Origin: REEP01 sp964603915
Lineage (GTDB): Bacteria > Pseudomonadota > Alphaproteobacteria > Rhodospirillales > Defluviicoccaceae
Length of the DNA: 16,229 nucleotides
Direction of reading: 5' to 3'
NCBI GenBank assembly: GCA_964603915.1
Contig: CAZRWU010000057.1
Span: 1-16,229 of the forward strand
This document shows positions 6,572 to 14,054 of the stretch, piece after piece (position 1 is the stretch's first letter; each line of letters starts with the position of its first letter). Below the pieces are notes generated by a model, which worked only from the letters and a program-made list of their open reading frames with translations, had not been told where the DNA came from and did no database searches. A program made the translations under genes and the position numbers.

Positions 6572-9500
6572 TTGGATGTGCCGTCAGTGAATCCCCGTCA
6601 TCCTATATTTTTCGATCCCTTCGGCAAACGGGCGCGGCGCGCGACCTTCGCTTTGATCATTTTTTTTATTTTGACCTTCGGGGGCTTAGGTACAGCCGGG
6701 ATGGTCGGCATGCTGGTGCCGCCTTCTCTCGGGGGCATTCTCGAGAGCGCGGGAGCCGAAGTGGCGCAGAAGATCGTGACAACGTTTCGCTCCGCCGGCC
6801 GCGATCAGTTCCCGATCAATCCGTTACGGAACAGGCAGCTTCCGCCGGAAGCGGCCTCCGTGCGCAGGCTTGCCTTCATGTCCAACGAGCCCAGCGCGGC
6901 GGCGTCGCTGCGGCGCAACGCCAAGTCCCTCGACGGGATATTTCCTGAATGGGTCGCTCTCAGCCGCCACGACGGTCTTGTCGGCGTCAACGTCGAGCAG
7001 GACGATTTTGCGACCGCCGAATGGGTGCGCGCCAATGCGCCGCACCTTTCCATCATGCCGCAACTGATCACGCGGCTTTCCAGCGCCGAGACCGCGCGCG
7101 CCTTTGCCCACCCCGAGACGCGCGCCCGGATCGCCTCGGAGCTTCTTGCGCTCGTCGACCGCCATGGCTTCGACGGGCTCGTTTTGGACCTGGATGCGCT
7201 TTCCGCTTCCGGCAGCCGGTCCCTCGCCCTGTTTCTGCAAGAACTCGGCGATCCGCTGCGACGAGCGGGCCGCAGCCTGATCCTGTCGGCGCGGCTGGAT
7301 GGCGACTGGCGCGATGTGCAGCCGCTTGCGCCGTTTGTCGACCATATCGTGGTGCAGGCGCACAACCAGAACCGGTCATGGACCGATTCCGGCCCGCCGG
7401 CCAGTCAGGGGTGGTTCGAGAGCCAGGTCGCGACGGCGCTGTCCTTCCTGCCGCGCCACAAGGTTATCGTCTCGGTGGGCGCCTACGCCTTCGATCCGAC
7501 GCAGTTCGGCGACCAACGCATCGTTCCCGTGCAACGGGGTTGGGATCTTGCGTACACGTGGGATTCACGGGTCGCATTCGATCGCGCCACGCTGAATAGC
7601 CACGCGCTGCTGCACCATGCCTCGGGGCAGCGACACCATCTGTGGATGCTGGACGCGGCGAGCGGCTTCAACCAGATCCGGGTGGCGATGGCGGAGAACG
7701 TCTCGGCCGTCGCGCTCTGGCAGCTCGGCTACGAGGACCCGGGAATCTGGGCGTCGTTCGCGCGCGAACGGCTGCCCGACGCCGCGGCGCTCGACAAGAT
7801 CAAACAGGTCGAGACAGGGCCCGGCAGCGTTCAATTTGCGAAAGGCGCCCTGTTGAACGCCGCCGGGGGAACGGATAGAACGCGCGCCGTCGCCTTCGAT
7901 CGTGGCCTCGGTCTCGTGATCGATCAGGGCTTCAAGGTGGCGCCCAAGAAACACCCCACGCAGAGCTTCCCGGCGATCGATCCCAAGGCCGTGGCGCTGA
8001 CGTTCGACGACGGGCCGGATGCGCACCACACGCCTCAAATTCTCGATATTCTCGCCGAAAAAGGCGTCAAGGCGACGTTCTACGTAATCGGCCGAAACGT
8101 CCTCGCGGCGCCGGAAATGATGCGCCGCATCTACAAGGAAGGCCACGACGTCGGCAACCATTCCTATAGCCATACAGACCTGGCCGAAGCCGGGTGGCTG
8201 CGAACGGCATCCGAGCTGAATGCGACCCAGCGGGTGCTCGAGATGCAGATCGGGGTGCGGACAAAGCTGTTTCGCGCGCCCTATAGCGCCCATTACTACT
8301 ACGAACTCGAGGCGATGCCTCATCTCATGGACTTTCTGTCGGCGAACGGCTACCTGGTTGGGGCCTGGAGCGTCGATGGCCTCGACTATTCGTCGAACGC
8401 CGAGGAGATCCACCGGCGCGTGGTGGGCGACGTCCTGAGCGGCAAGGGACAGGTCGTGCTTCTCCACGACTCCGGAGGCAGCCGCGCCGAGACGATCGAG
8501 GCCCTGCCGCGGATCATCGACGACCTTCACGAGGCCGGCTATCGCTTCGTGACGACGCACGAGCTGGTCGGTCTGGCGCAGAACGATCTGATGCCGGTTC
8601 AGGCCTTGCATCACTACCGCGAGGCCGTCGAAAGCTGGTTGTGCGAGACGGCCCTCGCCGTGTTCACCTGGTTCAGCGAAAACTTCCCGAAAATCGCGAT
8701 CGCCGCGGCGATCCTCAGCATCCTGCGCCTGCTCGCCGTCATCGTCGCGGCCTTCACCCGCCGCGAGCGGCTGTGGAAAGCCCGGCCCTCGGCGAGCCGC
8801 GGACCTTCCGACGCCGTGGTCACGGTTCTCGTGCCCGCCTACAACGAGGAGACGGTGATCAACATGACCGTGCGCGGCCTTCTCGCCTCGACGATCGCCG
8901 ACCGGCTCGAGATTCTGGTCATCGACGATGGCTCGACCGACCGCACCTGCGCCGTTGTCGAGGAGGAATTCGCAGGCGACCGGCGGGTGCGGGTCCTGCG
9001 CAAGCCCAACGGCGGCAAGGCGGCCGCGCTCAACTTCGCGCTGAGGCAGATCGACACGGAGATCGTCGTCGCGATCGACGGCGATACCGTCATCGAGCGC
9101 GACACGATCGAAAGGCTGGTCGCGCCCTTCGCCGATCCCTCCGTCGGCGCGGCGGCCGGAAAGGTCGTTGTCGGCAACCGGGTCAACCTCCTCACCCGGT
9201 TCCAGGCCCTCGAATATGCCGTCGCCCAGAATCTCGACCGCCGCGCCTTCGAACGCTTCAACGCGATCGGCGTCGTTCCCGGGGCCATCGGCGCCTGGCG
9301 ACGCCGGGCCGTCCTCGAAGTTGGCGGTTACGCCACGGAGACGCTGGCCGAGGATGCCGACCTCACCCTGACCCTCCAGCGCCAAGGGTGGCGGATCGTC
9401 TCGGTGCCCGATGCGATCGCCCTCACCGAGGCGCCCGAGACCCTGCGCGCGCTGCTCAAGCAGCGGTTCCGCTGGACCTTCGGCATGCTCCAGGTCGCCT

Positions 9501-9958
9501 GGAAGCACCTGCCCGCGCTGCTCAGGGCGCCGACCGGCGTCTCGACCATGACCATCCCGAACATTCTGGTGTTCCAGTTCGGCCTGACGCTGCTCGCTCC
9601 GGTCATGGACTTGCTGCTCGTCGTGACGCTCGTCTGGTTCGGCATCGCCCCCTTGACCGGCGCCGATGTCGCCCCGGCGCCGGGAACCGGTCTGACCAGT
9701 TTGCTGATCCTCGCCCAGTTCTGGCTGTTGTTCCAGGCGATCGACATTGCGGCGAGCGGGGCGGGAGTCCTGGCGGATCGTGATCGGACGCTGTGGCGGT
9801 TGGTCCCCCTCGTCATCGTACAGCGCTTCACGTACCGGCAGATCCTCTACTGGGTGACGTTGCGCGCGCTGCTGGCGGCGATCAAGGGGACATTCGTCGG
9901 ATGGGGAAAGCTTGTGCGGACCGGAACCGTTACTCCCCGGCCGCTGACACAAGGGTAA
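6572..9958 (+). CDS. Membrane fusion protein: GH18-like domain, NodB polysaccharide deacetylase, GT2 processive synthase
   Basis: A 1128-residue protein. A first membrane segment at about 24-49 is followed by an exported GH18-like domain (about 95-400), then a NodB deacetylase with T-F-D-D-G-P-D (477-483), metal ligands H530-S-Y-S-H534, R-A-P-Y (568-571) and L-L-H-D-S. A second membrane segment (about 707-729) leads to a cytoplasmic GT2 domain with D785-D-G-S-T, D836-G-D838, E927-D928 and Q964-R-F-R-W968, then about three C-terminal membrane segments. The GT2 should polymerise a sugar, probably GlcNAc, and the deacetylase would act outside the membrane. The GH18-like motif is degenerate: F-D-G-L-V-L-D-L-D208 replaces D-G-x-D-x-D-x-E, so hydrolysis is doubtful. 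The start (TTG 6572) is uncertain; GTG 6578 and GTG 6587 are alternatives. An operon follows with 24 bp spacing. Confidence 0.9.
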   Translation: MDVPSVNPRHPIFFDPFGKRARRATFALIIFFILTFGGLGTAGMVGMLVPPSLGGILESAGAEVAQKIVTTFRSAGRDQFPINPLRNRQLPPEAASVRRLAFMSNEPSAAASLRRNAKSLDGIFPEWVALSRHDGLVGVNVEQDDFATAEWVRANAPHLSIMPQLITRLSSAETARAFAHPETRARIASELLALVDRHGFDGLVLDLDALSASGSRSLALFLQELGDPLRRAGRSLILSARLDGDWRDVQPLAPFVDHIVVQAHNQNRSWTDSGPPASQGWFESQVATALSFLPRHKVIVSVGAYAFDPTQFGDQRIVPVQRGWDLAYTWDSRVAFDRATLNSHALLHHASGQRHHLWMLDAASGFNQIRVAMAENVSAVALWQLGYEDPGIWASFARERLPDAAALDKIKQVETGPGSVQFAKGALLNAAGGTDRTRAVAFDRGLGLVIDQGFKVAPKKHPTQSFPAIDPKAVALTFDDGPDAHHTPQILDILAEKGVKATFYVIGRNVLAAPEMMRRIYKEGHDVGNHSYSHTDLAEAGWLRTASELNATQRVLEMQIGVRTKLFRAPYSAHYYYELEAMPHLMDFLSANGYLVGAWSVDGLDYSSNAEEIHRRVVGDVLSGKGQVVLLHDSGGSRAETIEALPRIIDDLHEAGYRFVTTHELVGLAQNDLMPVQALHHYREAVESWLCETALAVFTWFSENFPKIAIAAAILSILRLLAVIVAAFTRRERLWKARPSASRGPSDAVVTVLVPAYNEETVINMTVRGLLASTIADRLEILVIDDGSTDRTCAVVEEEFAGDRRVRVLRKPNGGKAAALNFALRQIDTEIVVAIDGDTVIERDTIERLVAPFADPSVGAAAGKVVVGNRVNLLTRFQALEYAVAQNLDRRAFERFNAIGVVPGAIGAWRRRAVLEVGGYATETLAEDADLTLTLQRQGWRIVSVPDAIALTEAPETLRALLKQRFRWTFGMLQVAWKHLPALLRAPTGVSTMTIPNILVFQFGLTLLAPVMDLLLVVTLVWFGIAPLTGADVAPAPGTGLTSLLILAQFWLLFQAIDIAASGAGVLADRDRTLWRLVPLVIVQRFTYRQILYWVTLRALLAAIKGTFVGWGKLVRTGTVTPRPLTQG

Positions 9959-9971
9959 TCTGAGGGTGCCT

Positions 9972-9978
9972 AGGGGAC
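9972..9978 (+). promoter_or_regulatory. Ribosome-binding site of the export-protein gene
   Basis: AGGGGAC lies four bases before the ATG at 9983, inside the 24-bp gap after the synthase gene. It fixes this start and indicates independent translation initiation within the operon. Confidence 0.55.
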
Positions 9979-9982
9979 AAAA

Positions 9983-11398
9983 ATGAAACCATATCACGAT
10001 CGCGCCGCGCGGGGCGCCGCCGTTTCCGCGTGTCTTGCCGCACTCCTTTCCGTCGTACTGCTGACGTGGCCGGCTGCCGCGCGCGGCGAGAGCGTGGAGT
10101 CCGGCGGCGTCGGCAAGCCGGCCGAACCGGCACAGGAGGCGCAGGACCCTGCCGCGTTCGAGTTCGCCGTGGGCGAGCGTCTCGGCGTCCGGCTCTTCGA
10201 GCGTTACGCGCCGGACGACGGCGCCGGAGGCGTCTCGAACCTGATTGAATTCCCCGAGGTCTCGGGCGAATACGTGGTTCAGGAAGACGGCAAGGTCTTC
10301 CTGCCCCTGCTCGGAGAGCTGAGCGTCGCCGGCCGGACCCAGCAGGCCTTGCGGGAAGAGGTCGCCCAGCGTTTCCAGCACGCGCATGGCCGCTCCGTCG
10401 AGTTCACGGTGCGGATTCTGGAACGCGATCCGGTTTACGTGACCGGCGACGTCGCGACTCCCGGCGCTTATCGGTTCGTCCCGGCGATGACGGTGCTGCA
10501 CGCGATCACCCTGGCGGGCGGCTTGCCGGGATCCGCTGGCGACGCGTGGCGGCGCCTCGATCTCGCCCGCGAGCAGGAGCGGCTGCGGCAGACCGAACTG
10601 ACGCTGGCGCGGCTGGAGGCCAAGAGCGCCGTGCTCGAGGCCGAGGCCGCGAGCCGGGAGGCAACTCCGTCGCCGACGCTGGTTGCCCTGGTCGGGCAGG
10701 AACGCGCGGCGGACCTCGTGCAAAAGGCCGTCGCCATGCGAAAGCTCGAGCGCGAGCGGGCCCGGGCGGAGGACGAGGCCCACCGACTCATCATCGAGAA
10801 GCTCGAGGCCGAGCTCGCCGTGATGAAGGAAGCGTTGACGGAGGCGGAGAACACGATGGTGCTGCGCGTCAAGCGGGTCGACGCGGCAGCCGACCGTCAC
10901 GACAAGGGCCTCGCCAACGAGGCAACCTACAACATGGCGAGCGATGCGCTGGTCGAGGCGCGGCGGAACTGGCACGAGAGGCGCATGGCCCTGGCCAACG
11001 TTCAGCGCAGCCTCGTCGAGGCGCAGCAGGTGCGCCAGCGTCTCAACCTCGACGACCTCCTCGAGCGCGAGCGCGAGCGCGAGACTCTCAAGGCCCAGCT
11101 TACCGACCACAAGATAACCCGGGAGACGATCGCCCAGATGCTGCTCGGCGCAACGGCCTATGCGGACCCGGCAAGGGGCGGCCGGATCAAAATCGTTGTC
11201 CTCAGGCGCAGCGTCAATGGTCTCGCCGATATCCAGCTCGATCAGCGCATCCTTCTCAAGCCCAAGGACCTGATCAAGGTCCGCAACGGCCTCATCGAGC
11301 TCCAGCTCGACGAGCACGCGCTCCTCAAGCCCGGCGACCTGATCAAGATCGAGGCGGGTCCGGAAGAACAGGCGATGTTGCCGTCGCAAGTCCGTTGA
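9983..11398 (+). CDS. ExoF/Wza-type outer-membrane polysaccharide export protein with long coiled coil
   Basis: A 471-residue secreted protein. A signal peptide covers about residues 1-34 (basic start, hydrophobic L-A-A-L-L-S-V-V-L-L, then A-A-A-R), and no convincing lipobox is present. A polysaccharide-export domain follows (about 58-145; Y-V-V-Q-E-D-G-K-V-F-L-P-L-L-G near 97-111), then an SLBB-type unit (D-P-V-Y-V-T-G-D-V at 149-157, P-G-A-Y-R-F, I-T-L-A-G-G-L). A charged alpha-helical, coiled-coil part spans about 190-390. This layout fits ExoF-type OPX proteins, which span the periplasm and help the polymer leave the cell. The C-terminus carries a 23-residue tandem duplication (about 416-434 and 439-457). 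It sits between synthase and chitinase genes; no Wzz/BY-kinase copolymerase is nearby. Confidence 0.85.
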   Translation: MKPYHDRAARGAAVSACLAALLSVVLLTWPAAARGESVESGGVGKPAEPAQEAQDPAAFEFAVGERLGVRLFERYAPDDGAGGVSNLIEFPEVSGEYVVQEDGKVFLPLLGELSVAGRTQQALREEVAQRFQHAHGRSVEFTVRILERDPVYVTGDVATPGAYRFVPAMTVLHAITLAGGLPGSAGDAWRRLDLAREQERLRQTELTLARLEAKSAVLEAEAASREATPSPTLVALVGQERAADLVQKAVAMRKLERERARAEDEAHRLIIEKLEAELAVMKEALTEAENTMVLRVKRVDAAADRHDKGLANEATYNMASDALVEARRNWHERRMALANVQRSLVEAQQVRQRLNLDDLLERERERETLKAQLTDHKITRETIAQMLLGATAYADPARGGRIKIVVLRRSVNGLADIQLDQRILLKPKDLIKVRNGLIELQLDEHALLKPGDLIKIEAGPEEQAMLPSQVR

Positions 11399-11429
11399 CG
11401 CCCATGGTTGAACAAGCCCTGGGAAGGCG

Positions 11430-12659
11430 ATGAGGCGCATTTCCATTGCGCGGGTGGCGGCAATGATCGGCGCGCTGCTTCTGCCGGGCGCCGCAGGTCT
11501 GTCGATTCCGGCGTCCGTTCAGGCGCGCGACGCGGAACCGCCCCCGCCGGTGGTCGCGGGCTATCTGCCCGCGTGGAGCGCGACGCCGGAGACCATCGCC
11601 GCCTTGCCGGCGAACGCGCTCACCCACATCCTCTACGCCTTCGGCGCTGTTACCGAAGAGGGACGCGCGGCGCTCGGCGATCCCTGCAAGGACATCGGCA
11701 ATTGCGACATCGGCCAGACCGGCGGGGGAAACTTCGCGGCGCTGGCCGCCCTCAAGGACCGCCATCCGCATGTCCGCGTTCTGGTCTCCGTGGGTGGATG
11801 GACGGGATCGCGCCATTTCTCCGACGCCGCGTCGACGCCCGAGGGGCGGGAGCGGCTGGCCGCCTCGATGATCGATCTGTTCATGGTCACGCACGGCGAT
11901 GTCTTCGACGGCATCGATATCGACTGGGAATATCCCGTCGAGGGCGGCCTGGCCGAGAACACCCGGCGTCCGGAAGACCGCGAGAACTTCACCCTTCTGA
12001 TCGAGGAAATCCGGCGACGCCTCGACGACCTCCCGGAGCGCGGCGGCGCGCGCCCGCTTCTCACCATCGCAACGACCGCCAGTCCGTGGTTCACGCGCAA
12101 CATCGACGTCGAGGCGCTTGCCCGGCGCGTCGACTGGATCGGCGTCATGACCTACGATTACGCGGCGGGAAGGCCCGTCGCCAGCTTCAATTCGCCTCTC
12201 TTCCCGGCGACGCCCGGCGATCCGGAAGCGCCGAGCATCGCCGCCTCGGTGGAGGCCTATCTCGCCGCGGGAGCGCCGCCGGACCGCCTCGTCCTCGGCC
12301 TCCCGTTTTATGGCCGCGCCTATCGGAAGGTCGATCCCGGCCCCTCGGGCGACGGGCTTTTTCAGCAGGGCGAGCCCGCGCTCTCATATCACGGGGAGGC
12401 CGACACCATCGCCTACCGGGCCCTCGCCGCCGCCGATCCCGAATCCCAGGGTTATCGACGGTATTGGCACGCCATCGCCCGCGTCCCGTGGCTCTACAAT
12501 CCCGAAAGACGCACATGGATCAGCTACGACGACGTCGACTCGCTCCGCGACAAGGCCGCGTTCGCCCGGCTCCGGGGCCTGCGCGGCGTCATGGCGTGGG
12601 AACTGAGCGGCGATGACGGAACCCTCGTCAAAGCGATCCGGGACAGCCTGATCGACTAG
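11430..12659 (+). CDS. Secreted glycoside hydrolase family 18 (chitinase-like)
   Basis: A 409-residue protein with a signal peptide (cleavage likely after A32, S-V-Q-A) and a full GH18 barrel. The catalytic motif D160-G-I-D-I-D-W-E167 is intact, with E167 as the acid/base. Other GH18 marks are S-V-G-G-W, M-T-Y-D-Y, G-L-P-F-Y-G-R-A-Y and G-V-M-A-W-E-L-S-G-D near the end. It should cleave beta-1,4-GlcNAc-containing polymers in the periplasm or outside the cell. The ATG at 11430 is preceded by GGGAAGGC. It lies 31 bp after the export gene, as third gene of the polysaccharide operon. This placement suggests trimming or release of the polymer made by the cassette rather than feeding on chitin, though the latter cannot be excluded. 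No carbohydrate-binding domain is visible. Confidence 0.92.
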   Translation: MRRISIARVAAMIGALLLPGAAGLSIPASVQARDAEPPPPVVAGYLPAWSATPETIAALPANALTHILYAFGAVTEEGRAALGDPCKDIGNCDIGQTGGGNFAALAALKDRHPHVRVLVSVGGWTGSRHFSDAASTPEGRERLAASMIDLFMVTHGDVFDGIDIDWEYPVEGGLAENTRRPEDRENFTLLIEEIRRRLDDLPERGGARPLLTIATTASPWFTRNIDVEALARRVDWIGVMTYDYAAGRPVASFNSPLFPATPGDPEAPSIAASVEAYLAAGAPPDRLVLGLPFYGRAYRKVDPGPSGDGLFQQGEPALSYHGEADTIAYRALAAADPESQGYRRYWHAIARVPWLYNPERRTWISYDDVDSLRDKAAFARLRGLRGVMAWELSGDDGTLVKAIRDSLID

Positions 12660-12681
12660 AAACTGCGCGGGCGGGCCGAAA

Positions 12682-12697
12682 GGCGGCGCGCGCCGCC
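12682..12697. repeat. Perfect 16-bp GC palindrome after the chitinase gene
   Basis: GGCGGCGC followed directly by its reverse complement GCGCCGCC, 22 bp after the chitinase stop codon. It abuts the first 13-bp tandem repeat with no base between. It lacks a T-run, so it is not a classic intrinsic terminator, but it could slow polymerase, protect mRNA ends or bind a protein. Confidence 0.6.
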
Positions 12698-12736
12698 AGT
12701 GGACACAACGAGTGGACACAACGAGTGGACACAACG
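12698..12736 (+). repeat. Three perfect 13-bp tandem repeats
   Basis: The unit AGTGGACACAACG occurs three times head to tail without mismatch (12698-12710, 12711-12723, 12724-12736). The unit length is not a multiple of three, so it does not encode a peptide repeat. It lies about 210 bp before the GNAT-peptidase gene. It could be a set of protein-binding sites or a variable-number tandem repeat; the sequence is not one I recognise. Confidence 0.9.
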
Positions 12737-12947
12737 GCGGCCGCCCTCTAAAGTCGACGCGCCGCCCGCGAACGGCTGGCGGCTCGGTTGGCAATCCGGC
12801 GATCGCTCTTCCCTTAACGGACTGCATTCCTTGCTCAATCCGGCCAAGAATGGGGGGTTGCGCGCCCGCCAAGACAGCGCGATGATTCGAGGGAATCGTG
12901 CACCATCACGCGCCGCCCTGGCCGCCGACGCCTTATCGTTCACCGGG

Positions 12948-14054
12948 ATGATTCGAAACGCCACGCCCTCCGATCTCGCTGCGCTCGTCCAGATCGAAAA
13001 CCGATCGTTCCGGACCGATCGCTTTTCGCCGCGCACGTTCCGCTATCTGCTCTCCAAGGCCAACGCCACCACCCTTGTCGATGTCGCCGACGACAACGGC
13101 GCCAAGGTCCGGGCTTACGCCACCCTGTTGTTCAGTCGCGGCACCTCGCTCGCCCGGCTCTACTCGATCGCGGTCGATCCGGAGCACCAGGGTCTCGGCA
13201 TCGGCTGGAATCTGCTCCGCGCCGCCGAGCAGGCCGCTCTCGACCATGACGCGGTCTACATGCGCCTGGAAGTGCGCGCCGACGATCCGGTGACGCAGGC
13301 GTTCTACGCCCGCGCCGGATTCCGCAAGTTCGGCGTCCAGAGCCACTACTACGACGACGACGCCGACGCCATCCGGATGGAAAAGTCGCTCGCGCCGAGG
13401 CCCGCTCCGGAACTGGCGCGGGTGCCGTTCTACGCCCAGAGCCTGGACTTCACCTGCGGCCCGGCGGCGATGCTGATGGCGATGCACGCGCTCGATCCGC
13501 AGTTGAAGATGGACCAGTCGGCGGAGCTGCGGCTGTGGCGCGAATCGACGACGGTGTTCATGATGTCCGGCCACGGCGGGTGTAGTCCGGAGGGCTTGGC
13601 CGTCGCCGCGGCGCGGCGCGGTTTCGACGTCAAGGTGTTCCTCAGCGGCAGCGGCGTTCTTTTCATCGACTCCGTGCGCAGCGAGGCCAAGAAGAAGGTG
13701 ATTCGCCTCGTCCAGGAGGACTTTCGCGGGCAGCTGGAGGAACGCGGCGTTCCCGTCCGGTTCCAGCCGCTCTCCGTCGAGGCGATGCGCCGCGAGTTCG
13801 ACGAGGGCCGGATTTCGGTGGTGTTGATCAGTTCCTATCGCTTCGATCGCCAGAAGCAGCCGCATTATGTCGTCGTCACCGGCTTCGATTCCAAATACGT
13901 CTATCTTAATGATCCCAGCGTGGACGTGGAGAACGAGAAGACCTTGACCGATTGCATCCAGATCCCGGTTTTGCAGAAAGATTTCGCCCAGATGGCCCGC
14001 TACGGCCGCTCGCAGCAGAAGGCCGCGCTCGTCATCGGCAGGTCCCCCTCCTGA
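12948..14054 (+). CDS. GNAT acetyltransferase fused to C39-like cysteine peptidase
   Basis: A 368-residue, two-domain cytoplasmic protein. Residues 1-145 are a RimI-like GNAT domain: M-I-R-N-A-T-P-S-D-L at the start, Y-S-I-A-V-D-P-E-H-Q-G-L-G-I-G as the acetyl-CoA-binding loop, then A-F-Y-A-R-A-G-F. Residues about 155-360 are a C39-like papain-fold domain with catalytic candidates C170 (F-T-C-G-P-A-A), H306 (P-H-Y-V-V-V-T-G) and D322 (N-D-P). No signal peptide is present. The ATG at 12948 was chosen because it gives the usual GNAT N-terminus, although no good ribosome-binding site precedes it; ATG 12882 in frame is the alternative. The stop shares one base with the start of the next gene, an ATP-grasp ligase, so the two probably act together. 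The peptide substrate is unknown. Confidence 0.88.
   Translation: MIRNATPSDLAALVQIENRSFRTDRFSPRTFRYLLSKANATTLVDVADDNGAKVRAYATLLFSRGTSLARLYSIAVDPEHQGLGIGWNLLRAAEQAALDHDAVYMRLEVRADDPVTQAFYARAGFRKFGVQSHYYDDDADAIRMEKSLAPRPAPELARVPFYAQSLDFTCGPAAMLMAMHALDPQLKMDQSAELRLWRESTTVFMMSGHGGCSPEGLAVAAARRGFDVKVFLSGSGVLFIDSVRSEAKKKVIRLVQEDFRGQLEERGVPVRFQPLSVEAMRREFDEGRISVVLISSYRFDRQKQPHYVVVTGFDSKYVYLNDPSVDVENEKTLTDCIQIPVLQKDFAQMARYGRSQQKAALVIGRSPS

Larger units (their letters stand above)
12660..12947. other. Spacer between the polysaccharide operon and the ligase pair
   Basis: These 288 bp contain the palindrome at 12682-12697 and the tandem repeats at 12698-12736 listed separately. The frame of the next gene stays open through most of it, but the product there is compositionally unlike a protein domain. 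A second in-frame ATG at 12882 shares the ten bases GATGATTCGA with the chosen start region (12947-12956) and is a possible alternative start. A small inverted repeat (GATTC 12884-12888, GAATC 12893-12897) overlaps it. The promoter of the following pair should be here; no clear -35/-10 pair was found. Confidence 0.5.

Noticed and set aside
7565..11446. Very long minus-strand open frame opposite the synthase and export genes
   Set aside because: It is an antisense shadow caused by high GC; its product has no domain, while the plus-strand genes have full motif sets.
12699..12947. Extension of the GNAT-C39 protein through the tandem repeats
   Set aside because: The open frame runs through the 13-bp non-triplet repeats and gives a composition unlike a domain; GNAT proteins begin at about the ATG 12948.
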